From positions 107,736 through 171,735 of the forward strand of contig CAVWBT010000012.1 in NCBI GenBank assembly GCA_963753285.1: a DNA stretch of 64,000 nt, given 5' to 3'. The notes below the pieces were generated by a model, which was given only the letters and a program-made list of their open reading frames with translations, had not been told where the DNA came from and made no database searches. Made by a program: the position numbers and the translations under genes. Numbering within the stretch: the stretch's first letter is position 1; every line of letters begins with the position of its first letter. Below, one piece after another: positions 1 to 8,802 of this stretch. This stretch comes from JAHEDH01 sp963753285. GTDB taxonomy: Bacteria; Actinomycetota; Acidimicrobiia; Spongiisociales; ZC4RG35.

Positions 1-857
1 GCCTCCTCCTTGCGTCCGTCGAGATAGAGGGCCTGAACCCGACCACACACGGACTCCCACCCCATCCGGGCGAGCACGTCGTAGTGGAAGTTCGCTCCCT
101 TCGCCCCCATGCCCCCGACGTAGAGCGCCAGCAAGGGCCTCACCCGGTCGGCGGCACGCTCGACGTCGTCGTCGATGACCACCGGCGCCGGGCACACGAC
201 CTCGAATCCTTCCGCCGTCTTCCCGGCCCGCTCGAATCCTTCCGACAGCGCATTCCGATAGAAGTCGTCGGACTTCGGGGAGAACCAGAACGGGAGCCAT
301 CCGTCACACAATTCGGCCGCCAGCGAGACGTTCTTCGGACCTTCGGCTGCGAGGTAGATCGGGAGGTCGGGTCGGAGCGGGTGGATGGTCGACTTGAGCG
401 GCTTGCCGAGGCCGGTTCCGCCGTCGAGAGGGAGCCGATAGTGGGCACCTTCGGAGGTGACCGGACCCTCCCGCCTGATCACCGACCTCACGATCTCGAC
501 GTACTCGCGCGTGCGGGCGAGGGGCCTGGCATAGGGCCGGCCGTACCACCCTTCGACGACCTGAGGGCCGGAGACGCCCAGCCCGAGGATGAACCGGCCA
601 CCGCTCAGATGGTCCATCGTCATGGCGGCCATTGCCGCTGCCGTGGGCGTCCTTGCCGACATCTGCATGATCCCGGTACCGAGCTTGATCCGCTCGGTCG
701 CACTCCCCCACCATGCCAGCGGCGTCAGGGCGTCGGAGCCGTACGCCTCGGCGGTCCAGACGGAGTCGAAGCCGAGCCGCTCGGCGAGCTTCACGAGCTC
801 GAGCGCACCTTCGGGCGGGCCCGCTCCCCAGTATCCGATGCTCAATCCGAGTTTCAC
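1..857 (-). CDS. LLM-class F420-dependent oxidoreductase, C-terminus cut by window edge
   Basis: This gene reads leftwards from a GTG at 857 (VKLGLSIGYWGAGPP) and runs off the window, so the C-terminus is missing. The visible 285 residues form a luciferase-like (beta/alpha)8 protein. They include the N-terminal LGLSIGYW strand, the family block MTMDHLSGGRFILGLGVSGP, and the PIYLAAEGPKNVSLAAELCDGW strand-turn. Members of this family with this layout use reduced coenzyme F420 (some use FMN) to reduce or oxidise varied substrates in the cytoplasm; the substrate cannot be told from sequence. It is divergent from the acyl-CoA ligase at 1113, with a 255-bp gap that could hold both promoters. A similar enzyme lies at 24035. 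Family assignment is secure; the cofactor is inferred from the family. Confidence 0.85.
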   Translation of the reverse strand, partial: MKLGLSIGYWGAGPPEGALELVKLAERLGFDSVWTAEAYGSDALTPLAWWGSATERIKLGTGIMQMSARTPTAAAMAAMTMDHLSGGRFILGLGVSGPQVVEGWYGRPYARPLARTREYVEIVRSVIRREGPVTSEGAHYRLPLDGGTGLGKPLKSTIHPLRPDLPIYLAAEGPKNVSLAAELCDGWLPFWFSPKSDDFYRNALSEGFERAGKTAEGFEVVCPAPVVIDDDVERAADRVRPLLALYVGGMGAKGANFHYDVLARMGWESVCGRVQALYLDGRKEE

Positions 858-1112
858 GATGCTGCCGACTCTATCGGTGACCGCAACCCGACATGCGATG
901 TGCGATCTGCGTTGTCCCCGTGGACCGCCCTGGGGAAGGAGCCAGGGCGATCGCGGCCTCCGGGCATCGCCTCGACCGACGGCCTCGATCTGTGCTTCCC
1001 GAGCCGGCTGTCTCGAGGCTGTGAGCCGGCGGCTGGAGGAGGATGTTGCCGTCCACCGGGCCTCGGTGCTGTCATCTCGCATATGATCGGCGACCCCGAC
1101 CCGGAGTGACCC

Positions 1113-2663
1113 TTGATCCACACCAGCCCGCTTCCGACCGTCGAGATCCCGACCACGCCGATCACGCCGTTCGTCTTGCGCATGGCGGGCGAACTGGCCG
1201 ATCACCCGGCCATGATCGACGGTCCGACCGGCCGCACGTACACGTTCGCGCAGCTGGCGAATCTCACCGCCCGGGTGGCCGGAGGGCTCACCGAACGCGA
1301 GTTCGGACCGGGCTCGACGCTGGCTGTGATGCTTCCCAACCTGCCCGAGTACTTCCTGGCGTTCCACGGGGCTGCGATGGCAGGAGGAACGGTCACCACG
1401 ATCAACCCCACCTACGGACCTTCGGAGGTCCGACACCAACTCGAGGACTCCGGAGCGACCTCCCTGGTCACGATCCCCATGTTCGTCGACACCGCCCGTG
1501 CGGCGTGCGAAGGCACCGCGGTCGACACGATCTGGGTGATCGGTGACGCTCCCGCCGGGACACTGCCGTTCGCCGACCTGATGCAGGCCGATCCGCTGAC
1601 CGAACAGGTCGAGGTCGATGTCATGGAGGATGTGATGGTCCTGCCGTATTCGTCCGGCACGACCGGTCTCCCCAAGGGCGTGATGCTCACTCACCACAAT
1701 CTCGTGGCCAACATCGTTCAGACGGAGCCGGTCCTCGAGGTCGAGGCAGGGAAGGAGCGAGTCATCGCCGTGCTCCCCTTCTTCCACATCTACGGCATGC
1801 AGGTGCTGATGAACGCAGTGATCGCCCGCGGCGGAACGGTGGTGACGATGCCCCGGTTCGATCTCGAGCAGTTCCTGACCCTCGTCCAGGATCAGAAGAT
1901 CACCATCGCCTACCTCGTTCCGCCGATCGTGCTGGCGCTGGCGAAGCACCCGATGGTCGACCAGTTCGACCTGTCGTCGCTCAAGCTCATCTTCTCGGGA
2001 GCGGCGCCACTCGGAGCCGAGGTGGCCCTCGAGGCAGCGGGGCGCGTCGGGTGCGACGTCGTCCAGGGCTACGGCATGACCGAACTGTCGCCGGTGACAC
2101 ACTCGACCCCGATGGGCGGGTTCAAACCCGGATCGATCGGACTGACGATCTCCAACACCGAAGTCCGAGTGGTCGATCCGGTCACCGGAGAGGATCTCGG
2201 CGTCGACGAGGACGGCGAGTTGTGGATCCGTGGCCCGCAGGTGATGAAGGGATATCTCAACAACCCCGGGGCGACGGCGATCACCATCGACGACGACGGA
2301 TGGCTCCACACCGGCGACATCGGCCATGTGGACACGGACGGCCACTTCTACATCGTCGACCGTCTCAAGGAGCTCATCAAGTACAAGGGCTTCCAGGTTC
2401 CGCCGGCAGAGCTCGAAGCGCTGCTCCTCACCCATCCTGCGGTCGCCGACGCCGCGGTGATCGGCGTCCCCGATGTCGAGGCCGGTGAGCTCCCCAAGGG
2501 CTACGTGGTGCTGAAGCCTGGGGCGGAGGCGAGCGAGGACGACATCAAGGGCTTCGTGGCGGACGCCGTGGCGAGCTACAAACAACTCCGGATCGTCGAG
2601 TTCATCGAGGCCATCCCGAAGTCCGCCAGCGGAAAGATCCTCAGACGCGAGCTGAGAGGCTGA
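1113..2663 (+). CDS. Acyl-CoA synthetase, 4-coumarate--CoA ligase-like (AMP-forming)
   Basis: The 516-residue adenylate-forming ligase activates a carboxylic acid to acyl-AMP and then to acyl-CoA. The P-loop SSGTTGLPKGV lies at about residues 180-190. It is followed by the YGMTEL adenine-binding motif, GELWIRG, TGDIG, and the hinge DRLKELIKYKGFQV. The C-terminal catalytic lysine sits in KSASGKILRREL. The KYKGFQV hinge and GELWIRG box are those of the 4CL-like clade, so aryl or fatty acids are likely substrates. The start is TTG at 1113 with a GGAG about 8 nt upstream; no better ATG precedes the conserved N-terminus. It could feed the thiolase at 8803 or aromatic catabolism (homogentisate dioxygenase at 10093), but no operon links them. 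Substrate is unknown. Confidence 0.9.
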   Translation: MIHTSPLPTVEIPTTPITPFVLRMAGELADHPAMIDGPTGRTYTFAQLANLTARVAGGLTEREFGPGSTLAVMLPNLPEYFLAFHGAAMAGGTVTTINPTYGPSEVRHQLEDSGATSLVTIPMFVDTARAACEGTAVDTIWVIGDAPAGTLPFADLMQADPLTEQVEVDVMEDVMVLPYSSGTTGLPKGVMLTHHNLVANIVQTEPVLEVEAGKERVIAVLPFFHIYGMQVLMNAVIARGGTVVTMPRFDLEQFLTLVQDQKITIAYLVPPIVLALAKHPMVDQFDLSSLKLIFSGAAPLGAEVALEAAGRVGCDVVQGYGMTELSPVTHSTPMGGFKPGSIGLTISNTEVRVVDPVTGEDLGVDEDGELWIRGPQVMKGYLNNPGATAITIDDDGWLHTGDIGHVDTDGHFYIVDRLKELIKYKGFQVPPAELEALLLTHPAVADAAVIGVPDVEAGELPKGYVVLKPGAEASEDDIKGFVADAVASYKQLRIVEFIEAIPKSASGKILRRELRG

Positions 2664-2738
2664 TCCCGCGGGCGAACGGCCTGGGCCTCGCTTCGCGTCG
2701 GCGCCTTGGGCCCTCCGGACGCCAGACAACGCCGGTAG

Positions 2739-2758
2739 GGGCGACATTCATGTCGCCC
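2739..2758. repeat. Intergenic perfect hairpin (GGGCGACAT / ATGTCGCCC)
   Basis: Nine-base perfect arms flank a two-base loop in the gap between the acyl-CoA ligase stop and the arsenate reductase stop. The two genes converge, so this could be a bidirectional terminator stem, but it lacks a T-tract. It could also be a copy of a dispersed REP-like palindrome; no second copy was noticed in this window. Confidence 0.5.
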
Positions 2759-2875
2759 GCGGCCCATCACGCCAGACCGGTCGATCACTCGCAGGCGCGC
2801 GTTCACGCCAACCGCGCGCCTGGTCCGGGCGTAAACGAGAACGCGGCCCGAGCCGCGGGCCACCAGATGGTCGCC

Positions 2876-3295
2876 CTACGCGACGCCCAGTTCTGCCAGG
2901 AGACTTCTGACGCGTCGCTCGATCTCGTTGCGAACGGGCCGGACCTCGTCGACGCCCTTGCCGGCAGGGTCCTCCAGCTCCCAGTCGAGATACCGCTTGC
3001 CCGGAAGAACCGGGCAGGTGTCGCCACAACCCATCGTGATCACGACGTCGGCCACGTCGAGGTCGCTGTCCGTCCATCGATGGGGTCTCTGGGACGAGAT
3101 GTCGATTCCCACTTCTGCCATCGCCTCCACGGCGGAGGGGTTCACCGACACCGCCGGCTCCGAACCGCCGGAAAGCACGAGCACGGCGTCGCCACCGATC
3201 GCCCTGGCGAATCCGGAGGCCATCTGGGAGCGTCCAGCGTTGTGCACGCACAGGAACAGGATCGAAGGACGTTCGTCAGACACGGGCTGCTCCAT
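2876..3295 (-). CDS. arsC: Arsenate reductase, LMW-protein-tyrosine-phosphatase fold
   Basis: About 139 residues. It reduces arsenate to arsenite in the cytoplasm, using a thiol partner (thioredoxin or, in actinobacteria, mycothiol/mycoredoxin). The P-loop with the nucleophilic cysteine is FLCVHNAGRSQMA near the N-terminus. The resolving-cysteine region is MGCGDTCPVLPGKRYLDWELEDP, and EVRPVRNEIERRV is the family's C-terminal helix. I prefer the ATG at 3295 (MEQPVSDERPS); an in-frame TTG at 3319 would add eight residues. No arsR or arsenite pump is adjacent. It is last in a minus-strand run that starts at 8703, so detoxification may be linked to the flavoprotein and propeller genes, but that is speculative. 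Confidence 0.88.
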   Translation of the reverse strand: MEQPVSDERPSILFLCVHNAGRSQMASGFARAIGGDAVLVLSGGSEPAVSVNPSAVEAMAEVGIDISSQRPHRWTDSDLDVADVVITMGCGDTCPVLPGKRYLDWELEDPAGKGVDEVRPVRNEIERRVRSLLAELGVA

Positions 3296-3367
3296 ACGCA
3301 GAGAGGCTCGGACGCGCAATCACGGCCCGAAGCGTACGCGCAAGAGATGAACGGGAGGTGTCGAGCG

Positions 3368-4043
3368 TCAGGGAACGTCGGTGACCTCGACCAGCACCTC
3401 GGCGAGCGGCTTGCGGACGATGTCTGGAACGCGGCATTCGGCGGCCGGGTAGCCGATCGGGATGAGGACGAACGGGCGCTCGTTGTCCGGACGACCGAGG
3501 AGTTCGGACAGGAATCGCATCGGGGACGGTGTGTGCGTGAGACTGGCGAGGCCCATGCGGTGCAGCGCGGTGAGGAACATCCCGGTGGCGATGCCGACGC
3601 TCTCCTTCACGTAGTAGTTGTGGGTTCGCTCTCCAGACTCGGTCAGCCCATACCGCTGCTCGAACACGACCACGATCCATGGAACGGTCTCGAGAAACGG
3701 CTTGTGCCAGTCGGTTCCGAGCGGCTCGAGCGCAGCCTGCCATTCCTCGTTCATCCTGCCGTCCAGGTAGTTCTGGCGCTCCTCTTCCTCGGCCGCCTCC
3801 CGGATCCGGCGCTTCACATCCGGGTCGCCGACGAGCACGAACGTCCATGGCTGCCGGTGAGCCCCCGACGGCGCCGTCGACGCGGCTCTCGACGGCCAGC
3901 TCGATCAACCGCTTCGGAACCGACCGGTCCGAGAAATCGCGCACACTTCGTCTTGCCGAGGACTCGGCGAGGATCGCTTCTCCGGTCGCCTCCGGGTCGT
4001 CCACATCGAGTGCCCGGTAGGGAACCGTTTCTGGGCCTGGCAT
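3368..4043 (-). CDS. Iodotyrosine-deiodinase-like nitroreductase (one-base frameshift)
   Basis: This is an FMN-dependent nitroreductase-fold flavoprotein of the iodotyrosine deiodinase (IYD) branch. The N-terminal part starts at ATG 4043 and carries SARRSVRDFSDR, the FMN-phosphate arginine motif. The frame then breaks at about 3884, where one extra base is present. Removing it joins ESASTAPSGAHRQPWTFV to LVGDPDVKRRIREAAEEEER. The active-site lid of animal IYD is recognisable: Glu and Tyr in EERQNY and Lys in DWHKPFLE match the Glu-Tyr-Lys triad that binds the amino-acid zwitterion. The C-terminus RPFVLIPIGYPAAECRVPD is also IYD-like. It would reductively dehalogenate halotyrosines. The gene sits 9 bp downstream of the propeller lipoprotein. 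The frameshift looks like sequencing error, because both halves are well conserved. Confidence 0.82.
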
Positions 4044-4052
4044 GCCCCGAAT

Positions 4053-5217
4053 CTACCGGCCGGTGTCCACGGCGACGATCGATCCGTCGTTGCTGCCCAG
4101 CACGACGAGCGGGCCGGCGACCGCCGGTGTCGAAGCCATGTAGTTGCCGGGCTCACCGACCTCGAGGCTCCACAGTTCTTCACCCGACACTGCGTCGAAG
4201 GCGAACAGTCTCCCGTTCTCGGCGGTCGCGAGCACCACCTCACCCGACAGCACGGGCGACGAATAGGCGGCATCTCCGAGCTCAACGGACCAACGGACCG
4301 CACCGTCAACGAGGTCGAAGGCGATCAGCTCGGCCAGAGCCGGTCGGGACGAATCCGACACCGTCACCGACCGCCACCGATCCGTAGATGGGCGAGCCGA
4401 CATCGACGAGCCACTGGATGTCACCAGACAGCGAAGCAGACAGGAGCGCTCCGGTCGTCGATCCCACATACACCGAGCCTCCGACGATCGCAGGGGTCGC
4501 CGCCAGCCCATCTGCGTAGGTCGTCATCTCTTCGCTCGGTTCCGGCAGTTCCACGAACTCGGCGGCCAACGACGTGACATCGACGAAGGCCAACGTGTTC
4601 GATCGGGTGCCGATCACGATCACGTTCCCGGATGCGGCCGGGGACGAGTCGACCTGCGCCTGGAGCGCGATCGAGTGCCGACGGACACCCGAGGACGGGT
4701 CGAGCACGACCAGCTCGTCGCCGACCGCAGCCCACAAGGCGCCATCGAACAGCAGCGGGCTCGACCGGGTAGCCCCGTCGAGGTCAGACTCCCACGCGAT
4801 GTCGCCGGTGCCCGGATCGTGCCGCCGCACGACACCTGTTGCGGACACCGAAAAGACGGAATCCGACGAGGCCACGATGGAGGCATCGGTCTTGCCGACG
4901 GACGAGCGCCATCGAACTTCGCCGGTGGAGACCTCGAATGCGACCAATTCACCAGATCCGTCAGGGACGAAGCCGGTGTCGTCGATGAGAACCGGCGAGG
5001 CGATCACTGGTTCGGCACCTTCGATGCGATACGCAACGCCTGGGCTGTCTCCGATGCTCCCCGAGACCCCACCGGACCGGGCAGGATCGGAGCGGTAGCC
5101 GGCAACCATCGAGGTATCGACGTCGGGGACCTCCACCACGGATTCCGCCGGCGCGCATGCGGCGACGAGCAGTCCCACGGAAACGAGGATGGAAGCCAAC
5201 GTTCCCGGATTGATCAC
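4053..5217 (-). CDS. PQQ-like beta-propeller lipoprotein (one-base frameshift)
   Basis: The protein starts with a lipoprotein signal peptide ending in LVAAC (Cys21). Repeated propeller blades follow, such as FEVSTGEVRWRSSVG, HDPGTGDIAWESDL and LDPSSGVRRHSIAL. After the frameshift they resume with FDLVDGAVRWSVEL and FDAVSGEELWSLEVG. The D..TG...W pattern is that of BamB/quinoprotein-type propellers. No PQQ ligands can be claimed, so a scaffold or sensor role outside the membrane is as likely as an enzyme. An extra base at about 4332 breaks the frame; deleting it restores GSGELIAFDL. The start is a GTG whose bases overlap the stop of the flavoprotein gene upstream (GTGA), so translation is coupled. 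Function beyond the fold is unknown. Confidence 0.8.
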
Positions 5218-6593
5218 AGCACCTGGGCGACCAGGGGCGTCCAGACCTCCGAGTGGGTCGGGAACGGGGCGATCGCGTGACGCAACGAATCGACGGTCAG
5301 CCTGCCGATGATTGCGATGGTGGCCGCGTGGATCATCTCACCTGCGTCTGACGAGACGAAGGTCGCCCCGATGAGCTGTCGGTTGGAAGCGTCGAACACG
5401 AGCTTTGCCCACCCTGGGTGTTCGTGACCGTGGCTGTATGGAGCCGCGGTGTCGGAGAGATCCCATTCGGAGGTGATGACGTCGATGCCACGTTCGCGAG
5501 CCTGGCCCTCCGTCATCCCGACGGCGGCGAGGTTCGGCACCGTGAACATCACTCTGGGAGAGGCGGTCCGGTCCCCCACCGCCCCGCCAGAGGAGTCGTC
5601 ACCCAGGAGGTGCTCGGCCAGGATGGCGCCTTGGTAGTTCGCGCCGTGCGTGTAAGGAGCCCGACCGTTCACGTCGCCGATGGCGTAGAGCCAGTCCTCT
5701 GCCCCCGCAACACGCAACCATTCGTCCGTCTGCAGGTCGTCGGGATCGACCCCCACCGACTCGAGACCGATCGCCGAGACTCGGGGCCGCCGCCCGACGG
5801 CGACGAGGACATGATCTGCCGCCAGTCGGTCACCTCCGTCGAGTTCGACGATCACTTCGTCATCGTCGTCGAAGAACGCCGTGGCCGAAGTGGAGAAACG
5901 GAACTCGATGCCGAGCCGGACGAGGGCCTGCTCTATTCGTCTCGACGCCTCGGGCTCTTCGGCGGGCACCGGCCGGTCGGCGAGGTCGAGCATGGTCACC
6001 TGTGAACCGAGCAGTCTGAATGCCTGTGCCAGCTCGCATCCGATCACGCCTGCACCGAGGATGACGAGCCGGTCGGGCACCGACCGGACCGTGGTCAGGT
6101 CAGCTGCGGGGCCGACCCGTCGGTTGTCGATTCCGGGGAGGTCGGGCATAACCGGCGCGGCACCCGTGGCGACGACGACTGCGCGTCGGGCGCGCACGAT
6201 CCTCCCCTCTTCGATCAGTTCGACGGTCCGGGACCCGACGACCCGCCCGTGGCTTCTCGACAGGTGCACTCCCGCCGCCACGAGGGACGCAACGTGCTCG
6301 ACGTCGGAACCGCCGGATGTGACACGATCCCGGAGCCTGAACACCTCGTCGGCATCGATCTCCGGGATCGACACACCCTGACTCTGCGCTGCCTCGTAGA
6401 CCGCCCTGGCGGGAGTGAGAAGTGCTTTCGAAGGGATGCACGCGGTGAAGGGGCACTCGCCACCGACGTCGCCCGGCTCCAGCACGAGGACCTCGAGGCC
6501 GGCTTCGGCCAACTGCGGAGCGGATGCTTCGGTCGCGGAACCACCCCCGACGAAGACGACATCGAATTCGGACACGGGGCGCTCTGGATCCAT
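5214..6593 (-). CDS. Pyridine nucleotide-disulfide oxidoreductase, mercuric reductase/lipoamide dehydrogenase-like
   Basis: A 459-residue FAD/NAD(P)H flavoprotein. The FAD-binding GGGSATEASAPQLAEAG is at the N-terminus. The redox-active pair is in GGECPFTACIPSK (Cys-X4-Cys). NAD(P) binding is at ILGAGVIGCELAQAF, with YAIGDVNG and the dimerisation domain following. The C-terminal segment reads PFPTHSEVW. In lipoamide dehydrogenase the catalytic base is the His of HPTLHE, and here that position is Phe while the Glu is kept. It is therefore unlikely to be a standard lipoamide dehydrogenase; a quinone- or metal-reducing relative is possible. The start is ATG 6593 (MDPERPVSEF); a 26-residue upstream extension looks non-coding. 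It follows the histidine kinase by 40 bp and is GTGA-coupled to the propeller lipoprotein. Confidence 0.83.
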   Translation of the reverse strand: MDPERPVSEFDVVFVGGGSATEASAPQLAEAGLEVLVLEPGDVGGECPFTACIPSKALLTPARAVYEAAQSQGVSIPEIDADEVFRLRDRVTSGGSDVEHVASLVAAGVHLSRSHGRVVGSRTVELIEEGRIVRARRAVVVATGAAPVMPDLPGIDNRRVGPAADLTTVRSVPDRLVILGAGVIGCELAQAFRLLGSQVTMLDLADRPVPAEEPEASRRIEQALVRLGIEFRFSTSATAFFDDDDEVIVELDGGDRLAADHVLVAVGRRPRVSAIGLESVGVDPDDLQTDEWLRVAGAEDWLYAIGDVNGRAPYTHGANYQGAILAEHLLGDDSSGGAVGDRTASPRVMFTVPNLAAVGMTEGQARERGIDVITSEWDLSDTAAPYSHGHEHPGWAKLVFDASNRQLIGATFVSSDAGEMIHAATIAIIGRLTVDSLRHAIAPFPTHSEVWTPLVAQVL

Positions 6594-6633
6594 GACGCCA
6601 ACATACCCGTTGGTTGGTGACGGAAAACGCGCC

Positions 6634-8703
6634 TCAGCCGACGCGGAGCATGGGACGAGCCTCGTCCACATCGGGCATGAGGTTCCCTCGCCGCCTCGCC
6701 TTTCTGAGCGTCAGGACGAAGGCGTTGGTCCGATCGGTCCGCTCCAGGGTGAGCGAGCCATCCTGGAGTTCGGCCAGCACTCGGCTGATGGCGAGTCCGA
6801 GGCCGATCGACGACGGCATCGTCTTCTCGTCCCCGTTGAGCCGCTGATACGGAAGGAAGATCGAGCGCGCCTTGTCTGCGGGGATCTCCGGACCGGAATC
6901 GTGCACTTCGACACGCACACTCTCTTCGGCGTCGACCACCTCGACGAAGATGTCGTCACCGCCGTAGCGGTACGCGTTGGTGACGAGATTCCGCAGGATC
7001 TGACGCACGCGCACCGGATCCGCCATGGCGTCGACCCTCGGATACCCGTCGACGAGGTAGGCGGGGCTGCCAGGCAGCGATCGGAGCGTTCGTTCGACGA
7101 TCCGCCCGATGTCGAATGGCTCGAAGTTGATGGTCACCTCGCCGATGTCGGATCTCGACCACACCAGGAGGTCCTCGATGATGTGGCTCATCTCGATCGC
7201 GTGATGCTCGATCAACTCGCGGAACTCCTCCAGATCGCTCTCGCCATGGATCATCGATTCGTTCTGGAGTTCGTGACTGAACCCGAGTACTGCCGTCAGC
7301 GGGGTTCTCAGCTCATGCGAGATCGATGCGATGAACCGGTTCTGCGACTCGAGCGTCGCTTCGAGCCGTTGACGGGCCACCGTGAGTTCGGTCACGTCCT
7401 GCAACGCCACGTAGACGTTGGAGTAGTCGGGGTCGGAGTCTCTCCCGGATGCGTGCCATCTGACAACGAGCTCGATCGGCCTGCCGTCCACGTCGACGTC
7501 GGACGCCGTGTGCTGGGCGACACGCCTGCGCTCCACCACGGCCATGACGCTGGCGAGCAGTGACTCGGTGGACCGCTTGTTCAGTCGGTCTTCCAACGTT
7601 CGGGACTGGTCGGACAGCCCGAGACGCCTCGAGAGCTCCTGGGCGGCAGGATTGATGTCCTTGATCACGGCCTCCGACAGGATCGATGCCAGTACATCCG
7701 GGTGTTCGTGGAGGTACCCATGCACGTCCTCGATCCCGGCCTCACGGAGCTCATCGATGCGGACTGCGACTCGGGAGTGGTCTTCGCGCTGGATCGCCAC
7801 GGGCGAGGCATCGAAGAGCGCCCGGTGACTGCGTTCGACCGAACTCAGCTCGTCGACGACTCGCAGTCGCTCTTCCTGGAGTTCCTCGGGTCGGATCAAC
7901 AGGCTCCGCACGTACAGCCCGCCGAGGATCGACAGTGCGGCTCCGAGCACCCAGATCAGGAACGACACCTCCGATGAGGTCGGCCAGCCCGCCGACGGGG
8001 CCACGGCGACCGTCCAGGGAACCGGCAGGCGTTCGGACCGGACGGAACGAAGCACGGGACGGTCAAGCGAGTGATCGCCGACGACCGGGGCGCCGTTCGG
8101 CCCCCAGACCACCACGTCGAAGCCGTCCGAGGCCTCTCCGACCCTGCCGCTGCGGATGAGTGCGTCCCAGTCGACGATCACGGCCGCGAAGCCCCATGCC
8201 GACCCGTCGTCGTTGAAGATCGGCCGTCTGATCGCGAGTCCGCTGCCTCCCTGGACGAGACCGAAGGGACCCTCGAGCGTGGTTTCGCCGGTCGCGATGG
8301 ATCGCTCGAGGAGCCGGCGCCGTCCCGGGTCGGCGAACAGATCGAGTCCGATGGCCCGCTCGTTGCCCAGGATCGGGTGGACGGCCTCGATGCGATTGTC
8401 GACCACGATCTGGACCGACTTCACCGCGATGTTGGAGGAGGCGAGCGCACCGGCGTACGAGTCGAAGCTCGCGTCGATCGCCGTCCAGTCACGGTCCTGG
8501 GATTCGATGAACGCGGTGAGCCCGTCGACGGCCGACACATAGAGCAGCAGGGTCTGCTCGAGCTCACGCGCCTCGGACTCGGCCACTTCGAGGGCCTCGG
8601 ACTCGGCGGACAGTCGGGTCGACGCGGTTGCCAGACCGTCGACCAGCGCGGTCGCGGCCAAGAGCCCTGCCGCCACCAGCACGGGGATCAGTGCGCGCCT
8701 CAT
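6634..8703 (-). CDS. CHASE-domain membrane sensor histidine kinase
   Basis: 689 residues from ATG 8703. A first membrane helix spans about residues 5-25. An extracytoplasmic CHASE domain follows at about 60-225 (IEAVHPILGNERAIGLDL and the block TTLEGPFGLVQGGSGLAIRRP). A second helix lies at about 245-265. A degenerate PAS-like region precedes the HisKA H-box FIASISHELRTPLTAVLGF with phospho-accepting His463. The ATPase N-box (RNLVTNAYRYGG) and G-boxes (VHDSGPEIP, SSIGLGLAIS) complete it. It would sense a small extracellular ligand and phosphorylate a response regulator, but none is adjacent, so it is an orphan kinase here. It is divergent from the thiolase and lies upstream of the flavoprotein run that it might co-transcribe with. 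Confidence 0.92.
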   Translation of the reverse strand: MRRALIPVLVAAGLLAATALVDGLATASTRLSAESEALEVAESEARELEQTLLLYVSAVDGLTAFIESQDRDWTAIDASFDSYAGALASSNIAVKSVQIVVDNRIEAVHPILGNERAIGLDLFADPGRRRLLERSIATGETTLEGPFGLVQGGSGLAIRRPIFNDDGSAWGFAAVIVDWDALIRSGRVGEASDGFDVVVWGPNGAPVVGDHSLDRPVLRSVRSERLPVPWTVAVAPSAGWPTSSEVSFLIWVLGAALSILGGLYVRSLLIRPEELQEERLRVVDELSSVERSHRALFDASPVAIQREDHSRVAVRIDELREAGIEDVHGYLHEHPDVLASILSEAVIKDINPAAQELSRRLGLSDQSRTLEDRLNKRSTESLLASVMAVVERRRVAQHTASDVDVDGRPIELVVRWHASGRDSDPDYSNVYVALQDVTELTVARQRLEATLESQNRFIASISHELRTPLTAVLGFSHELQNESMIHGESDLEEFRELIEHHAIEMSHIIEDLLVWSRSDIGEVTINFEPFDIGRIVERTLRSLPGSPAYLVDGYPRVDAMADPVRVRQILRNLVTNAYRYGGDDIFVEVVDAEESVRVEVHDSGPEIPADKARSIFLPYQRLNGDEKTMPSSIGLGLAISRVLAELQDGSLTLERTDRTNAFVLTLRKARRRGNLMPDVDEARPMLRVG

Positions 8704-8802
8704 GTTCGATTCCTCATTCGGTTCGACCAGTCGGCGCCGGCACACCGAACATAAGCTGCCTCGATGGGCGCCGCGATGGGAGGCGGGGCCTATCGTGCAC
8801 CC

